Below are positions 42,527 to 52,937 of a stretch of 64,000 nucleotides of DNA, piece by piece. The DNA lies in assembly GCA_018398585.1 (NCBI GenBank), contig JAGTTD010000001.1, positions 11,658,501-11,722,500 on the forward strand, in the 5' to 3' direction. The notes beneath the pieces were generated by a model. The model was not told the DNA's origin and ran no database searches. It saw only the letters and a list, made by a program, of their open reading frames with translations. Origin of the DNA: Simmondsia chinensis. Lineage: Eukaryota > Streptophyta > Magnoliopsida > Caryophyllales > Simmondsiaceae. Within the stretch, counting starts at the first letter, position 1, and every line of letters begins with the position of its first letter. Both the position numbers and the translations under genes were made by a program.

Positions 42527-43660
42527 GGGATAATGGTTAGAGTCTTTTAGCAAAATGGCACAATTCAAAAAAAAAAAAAAAAAATAACATTATGGCATAG
42601 TAGAAAAAAAATATTTAGGTAAATGGCACATAGGTCATCAATATGTTATTGGAAATTTTTTTTTTTTTTTTTTTTTAAAGTTCAGGTGATGTGCCACATT
42701 TCACACATGATTTTGTTTTTCTTTTTAAAAACAACTTTGGGGGGGGGGGGGGGGGGGGGGGAAGGAAAGAGTAGCTAAGTGATAAAATTTTTAAATCTTA
42801 GGATATTACATTTATATATTAAAATATCAAAGTATCTAAGTGATAAATGCTCAAATTTTAAGATACCTAAATGATAATTTTACTATATATAATATATGTA
42901 AAAGTTATTAAAATTTTAAATTAATTATATAAAATAATTTTAATATATAAATTATTTATTTTACTAATTTTGAATATATATGTACACAAAATATACTTAA
43001 TTATATACTTAAAATATTATAATTTACTTTCCCAATATTTAAAATATATTAAGCATATTTTATGTAAATATATATCCAAAATGAGAAAAATAAATAATTT
43101 ATATATTAGAATTATTTTATATAAGTAATTTAAAATTTCAATAACTTTTACATATATTATGTATAGAAAAATGATCACTTAAGTATCTTAAAGTTTGAGC
43201 ATTTATTAATTACATACCTGATATTTTAATATATAAATAAGGTATTCTAAAATTTAAAAATCATATCACTTAGTTATCCTCCCCCCTTCTCATCTCCAAA
43301 GTTCTTTTAAAAAAGAAAAATAAAATCATATGTGAAATGTGGCACATCTCATAAACTTCAAAAAAAAAAAAAGAAAGAAAAAAGAAAAAAAAACTTTTTC
43401 ATTGACATATTGATGCCCCCTCTTCCTCCCCAAAGTTTTTAAAAAGGAAAAATAAAATCAAATGTGGAAGGTGTTACATTACCTAAAATTTAAGAAAAAG
43501 AAAAATTTCAATGACATATTGATGACCTATGTACCATTTACCTAAATATTTTTTCTACTATGCCTACTACTATTATTTTTTTTTTTTTGAATTATGCCAA
43601 TTTGCTAAAAGACCCTAATGTTTACCTTATTGACAATTGTACCATTAAAGATTATCCCCC
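42527..43660. repeat. Foldback / large inverted repeat, about 1.1 kb
   Basis: The left arm 42527-42905 and the right arm 43150-43660 are reverse complements over several hundred bases. They share GGGATAAT, GTCTTTTAGCAAA(A/T)TGGCA, GGCATAGTAGAAAAA and AATATTTAGGTAAATGG, among others. The right arm carries an internal duplication (about 43290-43410 and 43425-43525). The central 250 bp are AT-rich and themselves partly palindromic. The arms contain the CTAAGTGATAA units of the dispersed repeat family. Confidence 0.82.
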
Positions 43661-43756
43661 TTTTTAACCCAAAACCAAACATACCCTTAGCATAACATGC
43701 CCTTAGCATAATATATTTATGGGTTATTTATATTAAAGGTCATTATACTTTATCTA

Positions 43757-44074
43757 ATGTGTTAATTTAATTTTTGTACTTTTAATTATATCAATTTGGT
43801 CCCTCTACAATTGATATTGTATCAATTTGGTCCTTATGGTAAAAGTTATATTAAGTTTTTAATGAAATTTTTAATGGTTTGACCATGGGTTAGGTTACAT
43901 TGAGCAAAAGAGTGGATTTTTAGGGGACTACTTGTATCTAATGTGATTGTGCCATTAAAAGTTACATCAATAACTTTAACTTGAATTTGACCTAAAGACT
44001 AAGTTAATGCCATATGAATTGTAGGGACTAAATTGACACAATTAAAAATACAAGGACTAAATTGACACAATGAT
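43757..44074. repeat. Small MITE with AATTTAGTCC-type inverted repeats
   Basis: The left arm (TTTTAATTATATCAATTTGG, TCCCT) and right arm (reverse complement TTTTAATTGTGTCAATTTAG, TCCCT) form inverted repeats of about 50 bp, each with an inner partial repetition. The interior is non-coding. Exact ends and target duplication are unresolved. Confidence 0.6.
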
Positions 44075-44430
44075 AAAAAAAATACTAGTGGGTGATAATC
44101 TATATAACTTAGTGATGCGTCTTACTTTTATATATCTTTTACCTCATTCACAATGTTATTTTCGGGGAATACATGTATACATATACTTACCAAAAAAAAG
44201 AATACCTGTATGTCTGGATGTGATTTATGTAATTAGGCCAAGAATGTGTTGGGATATAGCATACTTGAAAACTATAGAAGAACTCATAAAATAAGCATTT
44301 TTGGAGAGCTCGCATAAGAAAACTAACAAGATACACGCAACCATCAACCAGGTTTAGATTCAGTTAAGAAAAGCCTCTTCCTGGGCAAGTCGATCGATCA
44401 GCCAAATGGCCAATGGATTTGCCAAGTATT

Positions 44431-44762
44431 TGATGTAACTTTTAGGGTTACATCTACAATTAGAGTGAATTATTGATTGAAGAAGAAGAGAAGATGATGA
44501 AGATTAGAACGAGAAATAGGGCTAGAAAGAATTAGAGAGAGGAAGAACTTAGGAGAGAGAAAATTGTTTGTTATTGTATTTGCTTAATCTCTCAATTACA
44601 CTTTATAATCCCTTTTATATTATTACCTAATATCCAAAACCACTCAACTACTTTGCCAAACGCATTAACCAACTAACTACCATTTTATTATTTCTTTTTT
44701 TTTTTGATATAAACCATTTTATTATTTCCTACTTACTACTTTTATATATATTACATGTATCA
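44431..44762 (-). repeat. 3' LTR of the small LTR element
   Basis: Shares AACTTTTAGGGTTACATCTA and most of the following sequence with 45721-46012. A duplicated ACCATTTTATTATTT segment with a poly-T stretch between the copies explains the extra length. Confidence 0.85.
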
Positions 44763-45186
44763 TCATCCCCCACTAAAAAACTTCATTGCCCTCGAAAAAG
44801 AATTTGAGAAAAACATAACCAAAATACGTCATCAAAAATCAGTGTTCTGATTCCCATCTGGCATGCAGACTAATAATCCCCCGGGGTCAAAAATGAAGAT
44901 GTGAAACACAAGCTAGGAAATTAATCTCCAAAGATTTGTTATGCTCATATTAGATTCCACATTGTAAGTGTAGAAGCCTGGCATTGTATACTTTGTTGCA
45001 AATATTATGTGGTGATTGATGTTGAAAAACTCTAAGTTGAAAGTCTTGGATGAAGGAAAAAGAAAGAATCTAACATATTGAGAGACAGAGTTGGCCTTGG
45101 TTATATCATCCTCTATATATTGTAGAGGAGCTTCTTATTATGCCCAACTTCATTCCGAATATTTTTCTCTTGGTGTGCATCACCTT

Positions 45187-45699
45187 CTACTGATTTTTGG
45201 GTATTGTTGACATTATCTTCCATAATAGAGTAGGGAACCAATTTGTCATAAAATTCTTCGTGTTTTGTTTCTCCTTCATGTGGTTGCGTAAGATGCTATG
45301 GAGATTGGGCAATCTTCTCACAAGGAACCACATCTTGTACAACAAAAGAAGAAGTAAATGAAGAATCTTGGATTGAGAAAACCTTGGAGCCAAACTATGT
45401 TCTTAAGTATCCATTTGTTTTGGTGGGAAACCAAGAATTGGAGCCAAATCTTTATTTTTTTGTGCGATAAGTTGTCTTAATAGTTCCATGATTTTACCTT
45501 GTTCGGTTTTGATTGAAGATACGTCAACCTTAACTCCAAAAAGAGCAACGATCAGGAATTTTTGCTTGTCTTCATATTCGTGGAACTTCTCATCGAATAA
45601 GTGATGCAACTTATTTTCACGTTCCTGTAAACGAGCCTCTAAAGGACGGAACAGCCTATACCACTGATCTTCAACCAATAATGAACAATAGTGCAACAC
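45187..45699 (-). pseudogene. Coiled-coil gag-like frame of the small LTR element
   Basis: A 98-codon frame from 45699 to 45403 includes RPLEARLQERENKLHHLFDE, KFHEYEDKQKFLIVALFGVK and TEQGKIMELLRQLIAQKNKD. The heptad pattern resembles the N-terminal coiled coil of chromovirus Gag, such as the Reina-like gag at 24700, but no Gag core follows. A second frame 45393-45187 may be its out-of-frame continuation. The start codon lies about 10 bases from the primer site, in keeping with a Gag start. It may allow packaging by a helper element; that is inference. Confidence 0.6.
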
Positions 45700-45720
45700 G
45701 AACCAAAATCTGATACCAAT

Positions 45721-46012
45721 ATTAACTTTTAGGGTTACATCTACAATTAGAGTGAATTATTGATTAAAGAAGAAGAGAATAGGATGAAGATTAGAAAGAG
45801 AATTAGGGTTAGAAAGAATGAGAGAAAGAATTTAGGAGAGAGAAAATTGTTTATTATTGTACTTGCTTAATCTCTCAATTACACTTTACAATCCCTTTCA
45901 TATCATCACCTAATATCTAAAACTACATAACTAATTTGCCTAACGCACTAACCAACTAATTACCATTTTATTATTTACTACTAATTACTTTCTTTATGTA
46001 TTATATGTATCA
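45721..46012 (-). repeat. 5' LTR of the small LTR element
   Basis: A 292-bp LTR adjacent to a tRNA-iMet primer site. On the minus strand it begins TGATACATATAATAC and ends CCTAAAAGTTAAT. Confidence 0.85.
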
Positions 46013-46018
46013 GTATTT

Positions 46019-46104
46019 TGGCCAACGATCTGCAAGGATGTACTGGTCGGTTGATTGGCCAACGATCTGCAAGGATGTACTGGTCGGTTGATTGGCCAAC
46101 GACA
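46019..46104 (+). repeat. Tandem repeat of a 37-bp unit
   Basis: TTGGCCAACGATCTGCAAGG followed by ATGTACTGGTCGGTTGA occurs twice, with a third truncated start (TTGGCCAACGA). It is directly beside the target duplication of the small LTR element. Confidence 0.85.
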
Positions 46105-46206
46105 GCCCCCGGCCGAGCTGTTTTGTTGAGAAATCAATTAACTAATGGATTTACCATGTCGTTTTGTTTTATCGATAGAATAGCCTGACACTCGTTGTTT
46201 TTGAAA

Positions 46207-46488
46207 AATTTTGACCGATGTGGCATGTTTTTAACTAACCCGAAGGGTAATAAAAGACCTTACTTGCCTAGAGTTATGGGGATCTTTTCTCTTCCAAATT
46301 TTCTGTCTTTTCTTGAGCCACTGTTGGAGCCCAAGCTTCTCAAGAAAGTCGAAGTGCACGTGAAGGGAAAAACGAGGATTGGGGAAGAGATCATGGCAAC
46401 GACAATCAAGGGAGTCGACTTCGCTATAGGGTTTTCTTTTCTTTGTTCTTGTTTATTTTGTGTTTACGAGACTCTAATGGAGGAGTAA
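46207..46488 (+). CDS. Hypothetical short frame
   Basis: About 95 codons with a Leu/Phe-rich segment, KVEVHVKGKTRIGEEIMAT, and a hydrophobic C-terminal end (FSFLCSCLFCVYETLMEE). I do not recognise the family. It might be a fragment of a decayed gene or transposon. No promoter or splice context is evident, and the start is uncertain. Confidence 0.2.
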   Translation, partial: NFDRCGMFLTNPKGNKRPYLPRVMGIFSLPNFLSFLEPLLEPKLLKKVEVHVKGKTRIGEEIMATTIKGVDFAIGFSFLCSCLFCVYETLMEE

Positions 46489-47304
46489 ACTCGATTAGTG
46501 GTGACGAATGTTTAGTTGTCTAGATCCCGGGTTTATGACCCTATTTGATGATGACTTTTTTTACACGTTCCCGCACCCATGTGGGGCAATTTAGTTATGT
46601 GATTGGAATTTTTTTTTATATGTTTGTAGCTATGTTTGATTTTCCAATTTATTTTGTGTGTTGTCATTTACTTGTAGCCTAGATTTTTCTGTAATGGGTT
46701 TACATTAGCAATCGTGGGTTGTAGTTAACTCAACCCCAAACACATGTCCGAGAATTGGATTAACTTTGAATTAGGAGTTATAAAAGAATTCTTTAGACTA
46801 ATTCATTACCCTATACTCTAATTGAAAATTAACTAGAATTTGGAGCTTATAGCTCAAATTCTTGAAGTCATTTTGTAATGAGTCATATAATTTGGGTTTG
46901 AGGTTGGAGAACTCAAAGTTGTTCCCTAAACTACCTCATTGATTGATTGTCATCTTAATTTTACTCACTTTCATTTAGTTTTAGTTAAATTACATAAACC
47001 TTCAACTAGATGAACTCATATATGATTGCTTGAGAATTAATTCATTTTTGCTAAATAATGAGTCTTGATGAATTATATACCCGCTAGTTGCTACATGAAC
47101 TCGTGCACTTGCAAGTGCACGATTTTTATGTACTCATTAAAACCACATCACCTAGCATGCGACCTTCGCTCGTCGTGAAGTGGTACAATGTCTATGTTGC
47201 TAATGGTTTTAGGCTCCACATGTTAGATTTATAAGAAACCAAGATATGCGAAAATAGTGGTGTTATTGCTGGTGTGATTATGAATCGAATATAATACCAT
47301 GAGG
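46489..47304. other. Intergenic DNA, no gene recognised
   Basis: AT-rich non-coding sequence. TTTTG at 47305-47309 is the left half of the target duplication of copia-3. Confidence 0.55.
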
Positions 47305-47309
47305 TTTTG

Positions 47310-47449
47310 TGAAAGAATGAGAAGCACACATAATGTTGTGGCCCTCTTGTATATTTATAGAACTTATAATGGGCTTTACATCATATACAAAGTAGGCCCA
47401 TTGGGCTCAGGTCTATATAGCAATAAAACCTATACAATATAGTCTAACA
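47310..47449 (-). repeat. Copia-3 3' LTR
   Basis: A 140-bp LTR, ends TG and CA, about 90 percent identical by eye to 52232-52371. It contains TATATTTATAGAACTTATAA. Confidence 0.9.
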
Positions 47450-47457
47450 TCCCCCCT

Positions 47458-47750
47458 TGTCAAGGAACCATCTTTCCGAAAAGCTTAAGCTGATGGGTGA
47501 AGGCCCAGGATTGGCTTTATACTCTAACATGCCCCCTCACGCAAATGCCCGTTTGGGCTTAAAGTGTGGAAAATGTACAGGCCCACCTCATACCTTGTGC
47601 TTAATTATTTTAATATTGAAAGTGGGGGATGTTGAGATTCGAACTCCTAACCTCTTAGTCATCAAGGCTCTGATACCAGGTCAAGGAACCATCTTTCCCA
47701 AAAGCTTAAGCTGATGGGTGAAGGCCTAGGATTGGTTTTATACTCTAACA
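47458..47750 (-). mobile_element. TRIM element, 293 bp, with 72-bp LTRs
   Basis: The terminal direct repeats 47458-47529 and 47679-47750 differ at four positions. On the minus strand each begins TGTTAGAGTATAAA and ends TCCTTGACA (or TCCTTGACC). The interior is 149 bp with the primer site TGGTATCAGAGCC at 47666-47678 and a polypurine tract GTGAGGGGGCA before the 3' LTR. The duplication CCCCT lies at 47453-47457 and 47751-47755. It has no coding capacity. A tRNA-like B-box word AGTTCGAATCTC is found downstream of the primer site. Confidence 0.9.
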
Positions 47751-47755
47751 CCCCT

Positions 47756-48390
47756 CAACCAAAGTAGGAGGTAAACAAATGCAAAAGTTGGATCTAAATA
47801 GCAAAAAAAGAGCGCGCAGAAGATTCTTTGTGAAGATATCGGAAATCTGCTGTGAGGAAGGAATATGAAGGACTCGAACAAGACCCAGTTGAACACGCTC
47901 ACGAACAAAATGGATGTCAATCTCGATATGTGTGGTGCGAATATGCTGAACGGGGTTGGTAGACATGTACATGGTATAAACATTATCACAATAGACCAAC
48001 GCAGCTCGTGGAAGAAGAAGACTGAGCTCACTAAGGAGAGACCGAAGCCAGCAACATTCGGATATGGATTTGGAGATTGCATGATACTCGGCCTCGGCAC
48101 TAGAATGAGAGACAGTGGGCTGTCGATTAGAGGACCAGGAGATGATGTTGCCTCCGAGAAAAACACAGAAACCAAAAGTAGAACGGCGAGTGTTAGGGCA
48201 ACCAGCCTAATTAGCATTCGAATAAGCCACAAGGTTGTCCAAACATGTCGGGGAGATAGTCAAACCATGATCAATAGTGCTTTTGATATAGCGAAGGATG
48301 CGTTTAACAGCCATCCAATGCTATGATCGTGGAGCATGCATAAATATACACACCTGCTGAACTGCATAAGAAATGTCAGGACGAGTAAAG
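47756..48390 (-). pseudogene. Copia-3 RNase H region
   Basis: The end is read as THIEIDIHFVRERVQLGLVR and SSQQISDIFTKNL, the conserved copia terminus. Upstream an overlapping frame gives the earlier RNase H part. Multiple frameshifts are present. The first RNase H aspartate region lies near 48200-48300 and is partly degraded. Confidence 0.8.
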
Positions 48391-48395
48391 GTGAG

Positions 48396-49438
48396 CTATT
48401 GAAGGGCACCAACAATGGACCTGTATAAGGTGGGATCAGTCATAAGTTCGCCATCTTCTAGAGAAAGATTGGACTTGGAATCTGTAGGTGTAGCAACAGG
48501 CTTGCAAGAGAGCATGTCGGTCCGGTCTAGAAGATTACGTGCATATTTAGACTGAGACAAGAACAACCCTGAAGAGAGGTGAGATACCGAGATGCCGAGA
48601 AAGTAATTAAGGAGCTCCAAGTCGGTCATATCGAACTCAGATTGAAGAGAGCGAAGTAGATCATGAAGTACCGCATGAGAAGAGGTCGTGAGAACGGTAT
48701 CATCAACATAGGCCAGTAATATTGCTATATCATGTCCACGATGTAAGAAAAATAAAGAAGAAATTGACTTACAACTTTCAAAACCCAACCATTGTAAAAA
48801 GGTAGCAAAACGAGTGTACCAGGCACGAGGTGCCTGTTTGATACCGTAAAGAGACTTGTTAAGCTTACAGACATGATCAGGATACTAAGAGCTGATGAAA
48901 CCGGTGGTTGCTTCATATATACCTCTTCATTAAGTGTGCCATTAAGAAAAGCATTTTTGACATCGAGCTGATGAATAGGCCAGTGTCGAGAAGTAGCAAT
49001 AGTCAAAACAGTATGAACAGTAGCAGGTTTAACAACAGGATTGAAAGTTTCACCGTAGTCGATGCCATATCATTGTGTGAATCCCTGAGCAACTAACCGA
49101 GCTTTATACCGTTCAAGTTGACCTGTAGATGTTTGTTTAATATGAAAAACCCACTTGGAGCCAACAATGTTACCATGAGGGGGCGGAGGAACAAGATCCC
49201 ATGTCTTATTATGAATAAGAGCATTAAATTCGTCAAGCATAGCATGCTTCCAGTTATCATCAGTAAGTGCCTGCTTATAAGAAAAAGGTACCTCGGGCAA
49301 AGTACTATGAGCAATCATAGAAGGTTTGAGAAGAGGTTTTACAATACCAGCACGAGCACAAGTCACCATGGGATGAATAGAGGAAGTGGGGGGAGCCGAA
49401 CCCGTTGCAGGTGAATGTGCAACCACAGTCGGTGGCAC
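48396..49438 (-). pseudogene. Copia-3 reverse transcriptase
   Basis: Readable motifs: [53 protein letters not shown] and the catalytic LLAYVDDTVLTTSS. Frame breaks occur near 49070 and 48840-48780. The catalytic aspartates are intact. Confidence 0.88.
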
Positions 49439-49581
49439 GGGTGGAGGGGCTGTAGGTGCAACCAGTGGTACAGGAGCAGCGAGGGGCTGTGCAGTGGCTG
49501 TGGTGGGTGGCGCAGCAGGCGGTGGCGGCAGCGGTGGTTGGAGACCCGCGAACGGTGAAGACGTGAGCGAAGGAGAAAAGA

Positions 49582-50596
49582 CTAATGAAGCTGGGTCATT
49601 GTATCTTGAAAGAAAGTGCCCAATCGTGCCAATGGAAAATCTGCTTCATCAAAAATAATATGCCTCGAAATAATCACTTTATTAGTAGAAAGATCCAAAC
49701 ATTTATAGCCTTTGTGATTCTGTGGGTAGTCCAGGAAAACACAAAAAGTAGAGAGCGGAGCAAGCTTATGAGAAGTGGTGGCACTCAGATTTGGATAGCA
49801 GGCACTACAAAAAACTCGAAGATGATCATAATTAACTTGCTTTTTATATAAACGTTGAAAGATGATATTTTTCTTAATGGAAGTGGACAGTAGAAGGTTG
49901 ATAATATGAGCTGCAACAAAAACTGCTTCAACCCAAAGTTCCAAAGGCATGCATGCTTGAAACAGGAGGGAACGCATCATGTTCCTAATAGTACGATGCA
50001 TGCGTTTAGCTTTCCCATTGTATTGGGAGGTGTGAGGGCAGGAAACTCTACTGAGAATGCGCCTTTGAAGAAAAAGACCATTAAAGTCACGGTTGATATA
50101 TTCAGTGCCACTGTCACATTGAAAATGTTTGATTTCCATACCAAATTGATTCATCATAAGATCACGAAACTGAACAAACAGATAAAAAAATCTCAGATTT
50201 GGCAAGCATAGGATAAATCCACACAAAATGAGAATAATCATCCAATAATAACAAATAATACTTAAAACCACTGAAACTGATAACAGGTGATGTCCATACA
50301 TCATAATGAACTATATCGAAAGGACGCGTGGTACTAGTTATAGACTTTTGAAAAGGTAAACGACTATGCTTACCAAGTTGGCAAGCATGACACAAACTGG
50401 ACTATGAAGAACTAGAACAAGAAATAAACTTTTGCTTAACTAAAATGCTCAAAACTAGTTCTCCTAGATGGCCCAAGAGACGATGCCAAAGAGAAGAGGA
50501 GACTCGAGACGCAGCAAATGATGGATGGAAAAAGGATGATCTTGGAACAGTGAAGAGTGGCCCCGGGCTGACACAACAGATGATGGTGGACTTCAA
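49582..50596 (-). pseudogene. Copia-3 integrase
   Basis: Motifs: LWHRLLGH near 50500, CHACQLGKHSRLPF, FDIVHYDVWTSPV (D), HFQCDSGTEYINRDF (D) and NGKAKRMHRTIRN, in which the catalytic E is replaced by K. Frame changes are at about 50400 and 50190. Downstream is SACYPNLSATTSHKLAPLST and the following DYPQNHKGYKCLD. Confidence 0.88.
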
Positions 50597-50597
50597 T

Positions 50598-52058
50598 TTA
50601 GGATCCTTGACAAAAAAAAACCAAAATAATCAAATTTAATAAGACAGTTATTGTCATAACAAAATTGATGCGTAGAAAGTTAATTTTGGATAGACCGGGA
50701 ACAAGAAGGACTTTATTTAAAGTAAAATGACCTGCAGGGGTAGAAATAAAACATGACCTAATACCTGCAATAGACAGAGATGCACCATTACCCACCAAGA
50801 TTTTATGAAGACCAGTATACGTAGACAAGGATGTGAGGATACCTGGGTTATTTGTCATGTGAAACGAAGCCTCACTATCCATGATCCAAGAGGAGTCAAG
50901 AGTGGGGGTGGAGTATGACTGTCGAGGAAACTGACTCGCATCCAAACTAGGGCAAAATGCATATCCAGTGCTATAAGCATTATTTGCAGGATGAAACTGT
51001 GGATAAGAAGGTACATTACCACCCTGAGGAGCTGACCCAATTTGAGGCATGCGATATGGCATGGGCCATGGCATACCCCTAAAATTCGGACCCCACATGT
51101 TCTGCATCCACGAATCTCCATAACCACGACCATTACGTCCACGGCCTTTACCATTACCTCGACCCCCAAAACCACGGCCATTACCTTTACCATTACAAAA
51201 CTGATTTCTAGAACCAGGGTTATGTGAATTTTGATGAGCAGGAAGAGCAATAGGGTGCTCGGGTACTGTGGGATGCGGCTGTATAGCCAGCGCCAGGTGC
51301 GCAGCCGGCGGTGGCACCACGTCGGTTGTGTTGGTGGCTAGAAGGAGAGTAGGGGCTTTGGTGTTGGCATTGTTAAGATGAGATTCTTCATTCATTAACA
51401 TGGACCGAGCCTTAATAAACAAGCGAAAACGAACTCTAGACGTAATAGAGGTGCAAACAGCGTGAAAGTCTTTATCATCCGAAAGACCATCGATAGCGGC
51501 TAGAACCATATCCACGTCAAAGATAGACGCACGTACAGATTTAAGATTATCAGCCAGGGATTTAATTTTGGTGAGGTATGCTAATATGGAGAGATTGCCC
51601 TTTTTAATGTTAGTTAATTCCCGTTTATATTACAATTGACGTGATTGAGTGAAATCAATAAAAAGCTTAGTAATTGAACCCCAAAGAGACGAGGCAGTTA
51701 AATCATCATCATCACCACAAACAACACTAGCAAGGTCAGAAGAAATAGTACCAAGAATCCAGGAGATAAGGAGATTGTCAACCTACCTCCAGTATCGATA
51801 GGTCGAATCGATAGCAGCGGGCGAAGTAGAGGAACCATCCAGATGGTCATCAATAGCATAACCCCGACAAGCGGAGATAAAGGAGCAGCGCCAGACTAAG
51901 TAGGTTGTCGGATCATTCAAATCAAGGGTAGAGGATATGTGTTGTCAAATGCTAGAAAGCCTGAACGGTGTGGGAATAGACGGGTTGTGACCACCAGTAA
52001 GGTGCGGCATGGTGGTGGCGCCAGTGACAGGAGACACGGCAGAGGACGAGTCGGCCAT
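50598..52058 (-). pseudogene. Copia-3 gag and protease
   Basis: ATG at 52058 (MADSSSAVSPVTGATTMP) is about 170 bp from the primer site. The Gag core passes through several stops to YLTKIKSLADNLKSVRASIF. The Gag tail is Gly/Arg/Asn-rich (GKGNGRGFGGRGNGKGRGRN), without a clear zinc knuckle. The protease reads SSWIMDSEASFHMTNN, where the catalytic D-S-G has become D-S-E. The region ends at 50598. Confidence 0.85.
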
Positions 52059-52231
52059 AACGTAGAGGAAGAGAGAGAGGAAGGCTGAGGAGAGGGCGGC
52101 TGGCTGGGCAGTGGTGCAGCGGCTAGGGGTTCATTAGGGTTTGGAACCCCCTTTTTTGTTTGAAAGAATAAAATTTAAAACAGAGGCTAGGGTTTGCCTT
52201 TACGAGAGGGCTCGGGAGAGCTTTGATAACA

Positions 52232-52371
52232 TGAAAGAATGAGAAGCACACATAATGCTGTGGCCCTCTCGTATATTTATAGAACTTATAATGTGCTTTA
52301 TATCATATACAAAGTAGGCCTATTGGGCTCAGTTACATATAGTAATAACACCTATACAATATAGTCTAACA
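52232..52371 (-). repeat. Copia-3 5' LTR
   Basis: A 140-bp LTR. On the minus strand it runs from TGTTAGACTATATTG to CATTCTTTCA and is followed without gap by the primer site. Confidence 0.9.
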
Positions 52372-52376
52372 TTTTG

Positions 52377-52937
52377 AAAGTTGTTTAAGAGTTGCATGAT
52401 GGGGGAGGAAATGACATCTTTGGTTTCAAATGTGACTGATATGACATGCAACACTGTGATCAAGGATACAAAATGCATAGTAAACAAAGAAAGAAAAATG
52501 ACTTGGCCTTTTGTCCTTATATCACAACTGCAACAAGTAATTTTTTTATTATAAGGATCCTCAAGAAGGTCACTGGTTGATTTTTGTAAAAATCTCTAGA
52601 TCTTGAAAACATATCGAGAAGAGAAATCGAGAACATAAATGAATAAGTTAAAGATGTAGCACGTCAACAAGATGAGGTTGATGTTGATATATTATGCGAC
52701 ATATTTAGGCCTCTTGATAATAATGATGAGACTGGTTTTTTTTGGTTGAAATTGGATTTTCATTGAAAAGAAAATCTATATTTTTAAAATGAAAAATTAT
52801 CGCTTAGGTAGTATAAAGTTTAAGCAATATCATTTAGGTATCCTGACATTTCAACATATACAATGGGGCACCCTGATGTTTGAATATTTTATCACTTAGA
52901 TACCCAATAATAGAATTTGATGATATTTTGTAGGAAT
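52377..52937. other. Intergenic DNA with one arm of a dispersed repeat
   Basis: No gene. From about 52780 to 52930 is a copy of the AAAATTATCGCTTAGGT-type terminal units, in inverse orientation to 59980-60130 on the other side of copia-4. This suggests that copia-4 lies inside a TIR-type element. Confidence 0.55.

Larger units (their letters stand above)
44431..46012 (-). mobile_element. Non-autonomous LTR element with coiled-coil gag-like frame
   Basis: Minus-strand element of 1582 bp: 5' LTR 45721-46012 and 3' LTR 44431-44762 (the latter 37 bp longer through an internal duplication of ACCATTTTATTATTT). A TTGGTATCAGA primer site lies at the 5' LTR (about 45709-45719) and a polypurine tract TAGTGGGGGATGA at 44763-44775. 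The target duplication GTATT lies at 44426-44430 and 46013-46017. The interior of under 1 kb encodes one short coiled-coil frame and no pol. Confidence 0.82.
47310..52371 (-). mobile_element. Copia-3, Ty1/copia retrotransposon with 140-bp LTRs
   Basis: Minus strand, 5062 bp including a nested TRIM. LTRs are 52232-52371 (5') and 47310-47449 (3'), both exactly 140 bp. Target duplication is TTTTG at 47305-47309 and 52372-52376. The primer site TGTTATCAAAGCTCTC starts right at the 5' LTR and the polypurine tract is split by the TRIM. Domain order is gag-PR-IN-RT-RH. Stops and frameshifts occur throughout. The very short LTRs and glycine/arginine-rich Gag resemble the Ale/Retrofit group; this lineage call is tentative. 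Confidence 0.92.

Noticed and set aside
47620..47680. A genuine tRNA gene
   Set aside because: Only a primer-site complement and a B-box/T-arm-like word are present. No acceptor stem or anticodon arm can be formed, and it lies inside a TRIM.
49386..49658. Gly/Ala-rich plus-strand frame
   Set aside because: Antisense of the low-complexity linker of copia-3 between integrase and RT.
52780..52930. Coding frame of 67 codons on the minus strand (52834-53037)
   Set aside because: It spans a dispersed repeat and the start of the copia-4 LTR.
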